A model generated the notes under the pieces. That model saw only the letters and a program-made list of their open reading frames with translations. It was not told where the DNA came from and did no database searches. Shown piece by piece: positions 27,512-34,736 of a stretch of 64,000 nt of DNA. The position numbers were made by a program, and so were the translations under genes. Every line of letters starts with the position of its first letter. Positions within the stretch are counted from its first letter, which is position 1. Location: assembly GCA_903943975.1 (NCBI GenBank), contig CAJAQB010000009.1:57304-121303 (forward strand), in the 5' to 3' direction. Source of the stretch: Synechococcus lacustris. GTDB lineage: Bacteria > Cyanobacteriota > Cyanobacteriia > PCC-6307 > Cyanobiaceae.

Positions 27512-28261
27512 ATGGAAGCAACTTCGATCCAGTCCATTACCCCGCTGATCAGCGCCGCAGACGAGTGGCATGAGGTGCTGCTGCTGCTGCCGGTGCTGGT
27601 GGGCCTTGAGGTGGTGCTTTCCGCCGACAACGCCATTGCCCTGGCGGCGATCGCCCGGGGGCTAAACAGCCCAGAAGAGCAGAAGCGGGCCCTGAACCTG
27701 GGCTTGATCTTTGCCCTGGTTTTCCGAATCATCCTGATCCTGGCGGCCCGCTGGGTGCTGGGCTTCCGGCCGCTGATGGCGGCGGGGGCCGCCTACCTGC
27801 TCTGGCTCTGCGGCAGCCATTTCCTTAAGGGCGCCGAAAGCCCAGAAGATGCGAGCAACGCCAGTGGCGAGGAAGCCGCTGAACAGGCAAAGGCCAAAGC
27901 CAAGCGTTCGCTGCTGCTCACCGCCGGCAGCATTGCCCTCACCGACCTGGCCTTTTCGCTCGACAGCGTGGCGGCCGCCGTGGCCGTGAGTGACCGGCTG
28001 GGCCTAGTAATCAGCGGTGGCGTGATCGGCGTGATCGCCCTACGACTCACCTCCGGCCTATTTATTCGCCTGCTACAGGTCTATGAGCTGCTGGAATCCG
28101 CCGGTTATCTGGCCGTGGGGCTGGTGGGTTTGCAGCTGCTGGTGCGGGTGATCTGGCCGTCAATTGAATTGCCGGAATGGGCCCTACTGATGGCGGTAGG
28201 CCTGCTGTTTGTGGGGGGCTTTTCCCGCAAAGTTGCCAAGCCCGAGGAAGTGAATCCCTGA
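27512..28261 (+). CDS. TerC family integral membrane protein
   Basis: Membrane protein of 249 aa with about seven spans, related to TerC, which is linked to metal (manganese) export and to thylakoid membrane assembly in plants. Signature acidic residues within the spans are visible in GLEVVLSADNAIALAAI and IALTDLAFSLDSVAAAVAVS. A charged Ala/Glu/Lys-rich loop (about 109-135) separates the halves. It is transcribed divergently from the 267-aa gene. The window also has two UPF0016 manganese-exporter halves, but they are not adjacent. Confidence 0.9.
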   Translation: MEATSIQSITPLISAADEWHEVLLLLPVLVGLEVVLSADNAIALAAIARGLNSPEEQKRALNLGLIFALVFRIILILAARWVLGFRPLMAAGAAYLLWLCGSHFLKGAESPEDASNASGEEAAEQAKAKAKRSLLLTAGSIALTDLAFSLDSVAAAVAVSDRLGLVISGGVIGVIALRLTSGLFIRLLQVYELLESAGYLAVGLVGLQLLVRVIWPSIELPEWALLMAVGLLFVGGFSRKVAKPEEVNP

Positions 28262-28271
28262 ATTGATGGCT

Positions 28272-28616
28272 TCAACCGAGTTCCAGCCAGCTGCGCAGCG
28301 CCAGATCTAGCTCCCTAAGGATGCTGGCCTCCAGGGCACCCACCAAACTGCCGATGGCTGAACTGGGCACAGTAAATAGTTTGTCCACCATCAGCTGCGA
28401 TGGCTTACGCAGACCGTTCTGCCCACTGGTTGGCACCGGAATCCGCAGCAGTGGCGCATCAACAAGACTGCTCGTTAGCGGGCAGAGGGTCACGCTGGGA
28501 TGCCCTTGCAGCCAGCGGTTGGCCTGCACCACTACCGCCGGCCGCGGTTTACCGCAATACACGCCAGGGCTGGCCACCGTCACCACAGCGCCCCGGCACA
28601 AACCCGAAGCGGTCAT
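28272..28616 (-). CDS. MazF/PemK-like toxin endoribonuclease
   Basis: Toxin of a type II toxin-antitoxin pair; this family usually cleaves mRNA. The 114 residues match the PemK/MazF pattern: GAVVTVASPGVYCGKPRPAVVVQ, VTLCPLTSSLVDAPLLRIPV, and LMVDKLFTVPSSAIGSLVG (the MxD segment with conserved basic residue). The ATG at 28616 overlaps the antitoxin stop as ATGA, the expected coupling with the antitoxin first. The longer frame from 28655 would lie inside the antitoxin gene. It converges on terC with 10 bp between. Confidence 0.85.
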   Translation of the reverse strand: MTASGLCRGAVVTVASPGVYCGKPRPAVVVQANRWLQGHPSVTLCPLTSSLVDAPLLRIPVPTSGQNGLRKPSQLMVDKLFTVPSSAIGSLVGALEASILRELDLALRSWLELG

Positions 28617-28840
28617 GCGGTCCAATCGCTCCAATCGGGCAGCTGTTCGCTCCAATGGGCGCCATCGCCCTGGGCCTGAATCAGAGCTGACTGACGCTTG
28701 GCTTCGGCGTCATCGGCGAAGTACTGCACGTACAGCCGAATCGCCTCACGCACACAGGCGCTACGACTCTTGCCCAAGCTGCGCGCCACCAAATCCAGCC
28801 GCTGCTCAAGCTCCGGCTCCACCCGCACGCCGATCACCAT
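28613..28840 (-). CDS. Ribbon-helix-helix antitoxin
   Basis: Partner of the MazF-like toxin. The 75 residues have an N-terminal RHH DNA-binding fold (MVIGVRVEPELEQRLDLVARSLGKSRSACVREAIRLYVQYF, about 1-41) and a Trp-rich acidic tail (HWSEQLPDWSDWTA) that would bind and block the toxin. It is first in the two-gene unit and translationally coupled to it. Autorepression at the promoter just upstream is expected for the type. The AACGTC and TATAAC bases around 28856-28866 may be part of that promoter. Confidence 0.87.
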   Translation of the reverse strand: MVIGVRVEPELEQRLDLVARSLGKSRSACVREAIRLYVQYFADDAEAKRQSALIQAQGDGAHWSEQLPDWSDWTA

Positions 28841-28923
28841 GGCCCCCTTGTGTTAGACGTTCTGTATAACAGGCTATCGGCTGTCTGGCGGCGGGGCCAT
28901 GATGGAGTTTCCGGGAGGTCTTG

Positions 28924-29055
28924 ATGGGACCACTGCACTGCCCGCTCTGCATCGGCCTGGGGCTGATGAGCATCGCCCGTTGCCTGGCCTGGGTGCGCCT
29001 GATCTGGATCCTGCGACCAGCCGCGCCAATTGCCCCCAGCATTGCCCTCAGCTGA
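28924..29055 (+). CDS. Possible small membrane ORF (43 aa)
   Basis: Starts with ATG at 28924, preceded by GGGAGGT (28909-28915, within CCGGGAGGTC), an unusually strong ribosome-binding sequence for this window. The product (MGPLHCPLCIGLGLMSIARC..., ending IALS) has a CPLC pair and two weak hydrophobic stretches. It lies alone between the antitoxin and fmt and overlaps the fmt 3' end by 8 nt. No family is recognised; it may be spurious. Confidence 0.3.
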   Translation: MGPLHCPLCIGLGLMSIARCLAWVRLIWILRPAAPIAPSIALS

Positions 29056-30052
29056 GCTGCTGCAGTAATTCGTTGCCCCGAGCCGGGGCCTTCCCCTCCA
29101 GCTGGGCCGTGCGCAACAACAACGGGCAACCGCCGGTGGCCAGCACCAAGCCAACCCCCTTGACCCGCTCAAGCACCGAACCGGGTTCCGCCTTCGGCCA
29201 AGACCGTTCACTCAGGGCCGCCGCCTCGCCACTGAGCTGCGCCGCCAGCCGTTGCACCAGCGGCTCCGTGGCCAGCAGCTTCAGGCGCTTGCCCCGCCAT
29301 TGGCAATGGGCCCCGGGGTAGAGGCCCATCACGCGGCGATGGATCGCCAGGGCCGACTGCTGCCAATCAACCAGGTAGTCATCCTTATTAAGTAGCCGGG
29401 CCAGGGTCAGGCCTTCGCTCGGCTGCGGTTGCAGCCCCAGGCGGGTCAAGCGTTCTTGCTGCGGCCCAGGGCCAGCCGCTTCGATCAAAGGCAGGGCCTC
29501 CAGCAGCAATTCAGCCGTGAGCCCACTCAGGCGCTCAGCCAGCTGGCCAGCGTTTTCCAGCAGACCGATCGCCAGGGACCGCTCCAGCAGCACCGGACCG
29601 CTGTCGAGCCCCAGCTCCATCGCCATGATCCCCACCCCGGTTTCGCTGTCGCCTTCGATCAGGCTCCACTGGATCGGCGCCGCGCCGCGCCAACGGGGCA
29701 GCAAAGAGCCATGGCCGTTCCAGCAGCCGTAGGCGGGCTGGGCCAACACCTCCGCTGGCAACAACTGGCCAAAGGCCACCACCACACTCAAATCAGCCCC
29801 CAGGGCCGCCAAGGCCGCCTGGGTGTGGGGCTCCCGGCGGATCCGTTCCGGCGTAAACACAGGAATCTCTTGGCCCAGTTCCGTCGCCAACTCCAGGGCC
29901 CGGGCCTTCACCGCTGAGGGCTGCAGGGCCCCACCTCGGCCCCGGCGCCGGTCGGGCTGGGTCACCACCCCCACCAGCCCATGGCCGGCCGCCACCAGGG
30001 CATTGAGGCTGGGCACGGCGTAGGCGGGCGTGCCCCAGAACAGGATCTTCAT
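29048..30052 (-). CDS. fmt: Methionyl-tRNA formyltransferase
   Basis: Formylates initiator Met-tRNA with 10-formyl-THF. The product is 334 aa. Motifs are MKILFWGTPAYAVPSLNALV, the folate-site segment NGHGSLLPRWRGAAPIQWSLIEGD with catalytic N and H, and GVGIMAMELGLDSGPVLL. The C-terminal OB-like tRNA-binding domain follows. The start overlaps the HlyD-like gene stop by 4 nt (ATGA), so fmt is the last gene of the polysaccharide-type operon or has an internal promoter within it. Confidence 0.95.
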   Translation of the reverse strand: MKILFWGTPAYAVPSLNALVAAGHGLVGVVTQPDRRRGRGGALQPSAVKARALELATELGQEIPVFTPERIRREPHTQAALAALGADLSVVVAFGQLLPAEVLAQPAYGCWNGHGSLLPRWRGAAPIQWSLIEGDSETGVGIMAMELGLDSGPVLLERSLAIGLLENAGQLAERLSGLTAELLLEALPLIEAAGPGPQQERLTRLGLQPQPSEGLTLARLLNKDDYLVDWQQSALAIHRRVMGLYPGAHCQWRGKRLKLLATEPLVQRLAAQLSGEAAALSERSWPKAEPGSVLERVKGVGLVLATGGCPLLLRTAQLEGKAPARGNELLQQLS

Positions 30053-31101
30053 GGGCGTGGTTGGGGGCTGGCCCCGGCGGGTCTAAGCCACGGCCAGCGA
30101 AAGGGGAAACGCACCTGCAAGGGCAGCTGATCAACGTGCCACAGGGGCGGAAGTGGCTGCAGAAAGCGGGCCGGCACCTGCAGGGCCAGGCCCTCAGAGC
30201 CCAGAGCATTGTGCAAGCCGGGGGGCAGGCGGCGGGCCAGATCGGCCTGCTGCAACACCTGGGCCTGGCGCCAGCTGCCATCTGGCATGCGCACCTCCAA
30301 CAGATTTCCTGGCTGGGCCTCCAGCGCATGGGCGGGTTTTAGGTAGATCCAGAGCAGTGGTTCCCTGGGCCGCTCGATGCGCATCAGCAGGGTGCCCGGG
30401 CCCACGTTTTCCCCGGGATTCACCAGCACCTCCTCCACCCGCCCCAGCTCGCTGGCCCTGAAACTGAGCTGACGCAGCCGAGTCGCCAGCCAATCCCGTT
30501 CCCGTTGATCCCGCAGGTTCTGGATCGGGTCGCCCTCCACCTGAAAGCGATCCAGGCGCAGGCGCCGCTGCAGATCCAGCAGGCCCAGGCGCTGGCCATT
30601 GAGCTGCACCTTCGACTGCAGCAGCTCGGCGGTGCTGATAGCGCCCTGTTGCTGCAAGCTGCGGAACAAATCCACCATTTGCCCCTGGAGCCCAATGGAA
30701 TCCAATTGGAGGGCCTTGGCGGAGCGGCCGAGGCGATCTTTAGCCGTTTGATTGGCAGGCTGCAGCTGCTGCATCCGCAGGCGCCAGTCCGGATTGTCGA
30801 GCTGCACCAACAACTGGCCCGGTTGCACCCGCTGCCCCGCCTTCACCGGCAAGCTCTGAACTGTGCCGCTATCTAGGGCCCGCAGTTCCGTTGTCGCCAC
30901 CGACAACTGCGCAGGCACTTCCAGCTGCAAGGCATCGAAACCCAGGCGGCCAAAAACCCACAACAGGGGTGAACCCACCAGCAGCAGGATCAGATACCAA
31001 CGCAACTTGTAGGCCACCCGCCTGCTGGGCCCATACAAAACCTTCAACCCGTTCTCCTGATCCGGAGAGCGCTCTTTGCTGCTGGCAAAGCGGACCTTCA
31101 T
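30049..31101 (-). CDS. HlyD-type membrane-fusion/adaptor protein
   Basis: Periplasmic adaptor anchored by one N-terminal span (about 32-52, LRWYLILLLVGSPLLWVFGRL). The 350 residues hold two biotinyl-lipoyl-like half motifs (SGTVQSLPVKAGQRVQPGQLLVQLDNPDW and GRVEEVLVNPGENVGPGTLLMRIERP) flanking an alpha-helical hairpin, then a PilZ-free beta-barrel domain. The adaptor next to a GT2 and without an ABC transporter resembles Alg44/MxdC-type proteins that help export exopolysaccharide; this is inference from context. Start and stop are tightly spaced with its neighbours (3 bp upstream, 4-nt overlap downstream). Confidence 0.85.
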   Translation of the reverse strand: MKVRFASSKERSPDQENGLKVLYGPSRRVAYKLRWYLILLLVGSPLLWVFGRLGFDALQLEVPAQLSVATTELRALDSGTVQSLPVKAGQRVQPGQLLVQLDNPDWRLRMQQLQPANQTAKDRLGRSAKALQLDSIGLQGQMVDLFRSLQQQGAISTAELLQSKVQLNGQRLGLLDLQRRLRLDRFQVEGDPIQNLRDQRERDWLATRLRQLSFRASELGRVEEVLVNPGENVGPGTLLMRIERPREPLLWIYLKPAHALEAQPGNLLEVRMPDGSWRQAQVLQQADLARRLPPGLHNALGSEGLALQVPARFLQPLPPLWHVDQLPLQVRFPFRWPWLRPAGASPQPRP

Positions 31102-31104
31102 GCT

Positions 31105-31971
31105 TCAGGGACTCTTCGGATAGTCCTGCCAGTCCTGCCAATAGATACCGCCGATCCCATGGGGTTCCAGCTCTAAGCGCCAGTTTTGCACCTGCTGCTG
31201 CAGTTGAGCAGCACTACTGCCATGCCAGCTGAGCTCGGCTCCCAGGTTTTTCTCCACGCTCTGGGCCAGGCGGAAATGTAGTTGGGGCCAGCGAAGGGCA
31301 ATGGCGCTGGCCCGGGCGGCGGAGCGTTGGGGATTGCGCTGGTAGATCATCAGGCTGATGGCCCCAAGCCTGGAGAGGCGGCAGGGCCCACAGGGCGCCT
31401 CGCCGCGGTCGCCGTCCTGCTCAAACCAGCGGGGGTGGCTGGAGATACCCACGGGCCAGGGGCTTTGTTGCTGCAGCTCAACCACGGTGTCGAGCCATTG
31501 GCTGAGCCGACTGGGGGGCACGGGCCAACCCAACTGCTCCACCTCCAGATCGAGATGCAGCCCGTCGAAGGGCAACTGCCGATAACGGGTAACCAACTCC
31601 AACAGTTCAGAGCGATGGGCCGGAAGAATCCAGCTGGGATCGCCAAGCAACAGCTGCACCCGCATCCCACGGCGGTGGGCATTGCGCAGCAGCGCTGCCA
31701 GGGCCAGTTTGCTGCCATCAGCGGCCCGCACCTGCGGCGCCGAGAGGCCCACCAGCAGCTCGGTCATGCCCTGCCGCTGCAGCTGCTGCAGTTCCGCTTC
31801 CTGGCTTTTCGGATCCAGCAGCCGCAGGCTGTTCCACAGGTAAACGCCCTGACTCCAGGTCGGGACCAGGGGGGCGGGGTCGGCGGGTTTGGGCAGCGGC
31901 AGCCCCACCGTTAGGGCCAACCCCAGCCCTAGGCCCAGCAGCCAGGGGTGAAATTTAGAAGCGGGTGGCAC
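31105..31971 (-). CDS. Exported TIM-barrel protein, putative glycoside hydrolase
   Basis: Family not named with certainty. From GTG at 31971 the 288-aa product starts with a signal peptide or anchor (about 9-28) and then reads as a beta/alpha barrel. The strand-end DGLHLDLEVEQLGW carries the acidic residues typical of catalytic sites, followed by PWPVGISSHPRWF and GAISLMIYQRNP. It would act outside the cytoplasm. The start is placed at GTG because AAGGTGG precedes it and the overlap with the GT2 gene is then 17 nt; ATG at 32007 is the alternative. It may trim or release the polymer made by the GT2. Confidence 0.72.
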   Translation of the reverse strand: MPPASKFHPWLLGLGLGLALTVGLPLPKPADPAPLVPTWSQGVYLWNSLRLLDPKSQEAELQQLQRQGMTELLVGLSAPQVRAADGSKLALAALLRNAHRRGMRVQLLLGDPSWILPAHRSELLELVTRYRQLPFDGLHLDLEVEQLGWPVPPSRLSQWLDTVVELQQQSPWPVGISSHPRWFEQDGDRGEAPCGPCRLSRLGAISLMIYQRNPQRSAARASAIALRWPQLHFRLAQSVEKNLGAELSWHGSSAAQLQQQVQNWRLELEPHGIGGIYWQDWQDYPKSP

Positions 31972-33295
31972 TTTTAAGCACCCACCAAGGGGCCATCCCC
32001 GATTCCTCATGGCCGCGCCGCAGCAGTTCATTGAGGATTGCCACGGCACTCCAGCAGCGGATCAGAAACATCGCCAATGGAAACAGCGGCAGCACTGGAA
32101 GCAGGCGCACGTCTTGGCCCGGCCGTTCAGACACCAGCAACAACATCAACAGAAACTGCAGCAGCAGCACCAAAAAATACAATGTATAAACCAACACTGC
32201 CAGGGCCACCAAGGTGGGCCAAGGCAACACAATCATGCTAACGGCGGTGTAGCCCACAATGATGAAGGGCAAGATCACCTGTACAAACAGCCCGCCCACC
32301 ACGGTCATAATGAAATTAGGCCAGCCCATCAACTCTGGGCTGATGCTGCCGGAGTGTTTGCGGGCATAGAGAAACAACAAATCGCCATCCCAGCGCAGGC
32401 GCTGCTGGAGCAGCCCGAGAATGGTGCTGGGAGCATCGGTGTGGCCGATCGCCCGAGGTTCAAAGGGGATGCGCATCCGGCGGTGGCGCCCGAAATAGCT
32501 TTTTATCCGCAGGGTGAGGTCAAGGTCCTCGGCGCTGTGGGTGTCCCAGCCACCGATTTGTTCGAGGATGCTGCGGCGAAAGGCTCCGAAAGCTCCCGAA
32601 ACATTGTTCACCACGTTCCATTCGGAAAGGCCGATCTTGGCCATCTGAATGGAGAGCAGATATTCGATCGCCTGGATGGTGGTGGCAAAGGAGGTCCAGG
32701 TGTTGCGCACCCGCAGACAGCCGGCCACCGCCGGCACATTTGGATCCTCGAAGTGACGCACCACGGCACTCACCATCGTGTTGTCGAAGGAGGTGTCGCC
32801 ATCTAGGGCCATGATGATCGTGCCGCTGCTCATTGACAGGCCGGCATTCAGCGATGACACCCGCCCGCCCCGTTTCCACTTGGCGATCGGTCTGAGCCGC
32901 CGTCGCGGATAGAGCTCAGGATCCAAGTGAAAGGCCCGTACGGCCTCCAGGGTGCGCTGGTTGACGGCGGCCCCATCCACCACGGGGATCAATTCAATCT
33001 CCCCCGGATAGGTCTGTTCACAGAGGCTGAGCAGGGTGCGCTGCACGTCGAGGCCCTCGCTGTAGCAGGTGATTACACAGGACACCCGGGGGCGATAGAG
33101 CGAGTGCTTTGGTGGCAGCGTCAGTTCTCGCAGCTTCCAGCGCAGCACCCCTAACAGCACCACCAGGATGAGGGGCAGCTCCACCAGGATGAAGAAAGGA
33201 AAGAGCAGCAGGAAGAGCCGCATCGCCCCGTTTTCCGACTGCAGCTGCTGGATCAAGCCACTGAGGTCGAGAACGCTATCCAGTGCTAGTTCCAT
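31955..33295 (-). CDS. Processive family 2 glycosyltransferase, membrane-bound
   Basis: Cellulose/hyaluronan/PgaC-like synthase of 446 aa. One N-terminal span (about 26-50) precedes the GT-A domain, with VVDGAAVN (106-112), the DxD motif DGD (165-167), the acceptor-site SAED (254-257) and the processivity motif QQRLRW (297-302). About four spans follow (about 320-420). The ATG at 33295 is chosen; the frame extends to 33517 inside the upstream gene without coding character. It is the probable polymerase of the operon, with its polymer identity unknown. Confidence 0.9.
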   Translation of the reverse strand: MELALDSVLDLSGLIQQLQSENGAMRLFLLLFPFFILVELPLILVVLLGVLRWKLRELTLPPKHSLYRPRVSCVITCYSEGLDVQRTLLSLCEQTYPGEIELIPVVDGAAVNQRTLEAVRAFHLDPELYPRRRLRPIAKWKRGGRVSSLNAGLSMSSGTIIMALDGDTSFDNTMVSAVVRHFEDPNVPAVAGCLRVRNTWTSFATTIQAIEYLLSIQMAKIGLSEWNVVNNVSGAFGAFRRSILEQIGGWDTHSAEDLDLTLRIKSYFGRHRRMRIPFEPRAIGHTDAPSTILGLLQQRLRWDGDLLFLYARKHSGSISPELMGWPNFIMTVVGGLFVQVILPFIIVGYTAVSMIVLPWPTLVALAVLVYTLYFLVLLLQFLLMLLLVSERPGQDVRLLPVLPLFPLAMFLIRCWSAVAILNELLRRGHEESGMAPWWVLKSATRF

Positions 33296-33311
33296 GATGA
33301 TCTTCCCCGGA

Positions 33312-34736
33312 TCAGAACAGCTCGCCCATAAGCCGTGCCAGCAGCAGTGGGGCGTCTTCGTTCTTCTCCAGTTGATCGGGCAGCCCACAGCCGACGATGC
33401 GCAGCTGCAACTTTTGCCCCCCAGAACTTTCGATGCTCTCAAGCCCCGTGAGAAGGCGTTCCTGCAGGATATGTAGCCCGGCGGTGGGGGTTTCCGGCAA
33501 CAGGATCCAGAGCACATCCTCGCGACCGCGCATACAGCGGTCGGTCTCGCGAATCACCTGCTGCAGCCGCTCCATCAGGCTGTCCAGCATGGCGATGGTG
33601 CCGGGTTCTCCCAACTCGTTTAGCACCAGTTTGAGGTTGTCAAAGCGCATGCCCAGGACCGAGCAGACGCTGGTCCCCCTGGGTTTGCCGTAGCGACGGG
33701 TAATGGCGATCTGCCAGTCCAGAGCTGCGAGGAAGCCGGGCTGAGCCATCAGCTTCAGTTGGCGGAAGTACTGGGAAGCCACGCTGTCTTCCCCTAGACC
33801 CTGGCGGCAACTCAGCTGGCCAGTCTCACTGAGCCGGAAGGGGCGAATCTCCCGCACGCGCAGTTCATCCGGGCTCTGGCGCTGGCCGCACTCGATACAA
33901 CACACATCCACCTCCGCATCCTCAAAGAAGGCGTTGCAACTGCGGCAGCGGTAGTTCTCGAGGGGCCGGTCGTAGTCGCTACCGATGTGACGCATATGGC
34001 TGAGACAGTTCGGACAAATCAGCCCATCTCCCCGCAGAAAATCCTGCTGGGGTGCCACATGACCGCACACGAAACAGTGGAGCGAGGGCTGACGCACGAT
34101 GTCGAGCCCGTGGCACTCCGGACAGACATCCACGTAGTTGAGCCGGTTGGAATCGCAGGCAGTGCAATGGCGCAGGCGGTCGAGCAGATCACCGGCCTCC
34201 AGTAGGTTCTCCTGGCGCTTCTGTTGCAGCCAGCTGTTGACGTTGATGCTGCCTTCCCCAGCCAGGGCTTCCACCAGCGGATAGTGATAGAAGTTGGAGT
34301 TGCTGGGATCGCAGACGGGCTGGATCAAGCCAGCGGGGCGCAGCCATAGCCAGCACAGCAGGCTGTGGTCGAAGCGTTCCGGCAGGCGGCCGCGGTTAAA
34401 CAGCCCCAGCCGCTCCTGCCAATGCCGCCAGGCGGCGATCACCGCGCTGCTTTCAGCCGGCAGCGGGCCATCGGCGAGGGCTTCGGCCAAGCGATCGGCA
34501 CTGCCGCTGAAAAAGATCAGGCTCAGGCCATAGTCGGGGTGGCGCCTCAGTTGCAGCAGGGCTGGGGTCAGCAGCTCTGAACTGCCATCGAGCACCACCA
34601 CATCGGCCCTGGGGCCCTGCAGCAGGGCCGAAAGACTGCCTATGGGCTCGTACGCCGCCGCCGCTGCCTTAGGGCCAGTCGGCTGAGCTGGGCTAAGTGA
34701 AACCCAGACAATCCGAGGCACCTTTAAGGACTGCAC
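33312..34736 (-). CDS. TackOD1 zinc-ribbon protein with degenerate GGDEF domain
   Basis: Putative regulator of the following glycosyltransferase. In the 474 residues, the N-terminal third (1-180) has a receiver-like alternation but no convincing phospho-site. A zinc-ribbon block at 190-284 contains six CxxC pairs (C191/194, 205/208, 221/224, 241/244, 264/267, 280/283) and the diagnostic HMRHIGSDYDRPLENYRC of the TackOD1 output domain. The C-terminal part (about 325-460) follows the GGDEF fold, but the signature is GREDV (404-408), so cyclase activity is unlikely. The start is GTG at 34736, sharing one base with the tldE stop (TAGTG). Confidence 0.82.
   Translation of the reverse strand: MQSLKVPRIVWVSLSPAQPTGPKAAAAAYEPIGSLSALLQGPRADVVVLDGSSELLTPALLQLRRHPDYGLSLIFFSGSADRLAEALADGPLPAESSAVIAAWRHWQERLGLFNRGRLPERFDHSLLCWLWLRPAGLIQPVCDPSNSNFYHYPLVEALAGEGSINVNSWLQQKRQENLLEAGDLLDRLRHCTACDSNRLNYVDVCPECHGLDIVRQPSLHCFVCGHVAPQQDFLRGDGLICPNCLSHMRHIGSDYDRPLENYRCRSCNAFFEDAEVDVCCIECGQRQSPDELRVREIRPFRLSETGQLSCRQGLGEDSVASQYFRQLKLMAQPGFLAALDWQIAITRRYGKPRGTSVCSVLGMRFDNLKLVLNELGEPGTIAMLDSLMERLQQVIRETDRCMRGREDVLWILLPETPTAGLHILQERLLTGLESIESSGGQKLQLRIVGCGLPDQLEKNEDAPLLLARLMGELF

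Noticed and set aside
27021..27548. 175-codon plus-strand frame before terC
   Set aside because: Ala/Ser/Arg-rich shadow of the Ala/Pro linker of the minus-strand 267-aa protein.
31955..33517. Longer 520-aa version of the GT2
   Set aside because: The extra N-terminus is Cys/Ser/Pro-rich nonsense-like and lies inside the TackOD1 gene; ATG at 33295 gives a proper membrane N-terminus.
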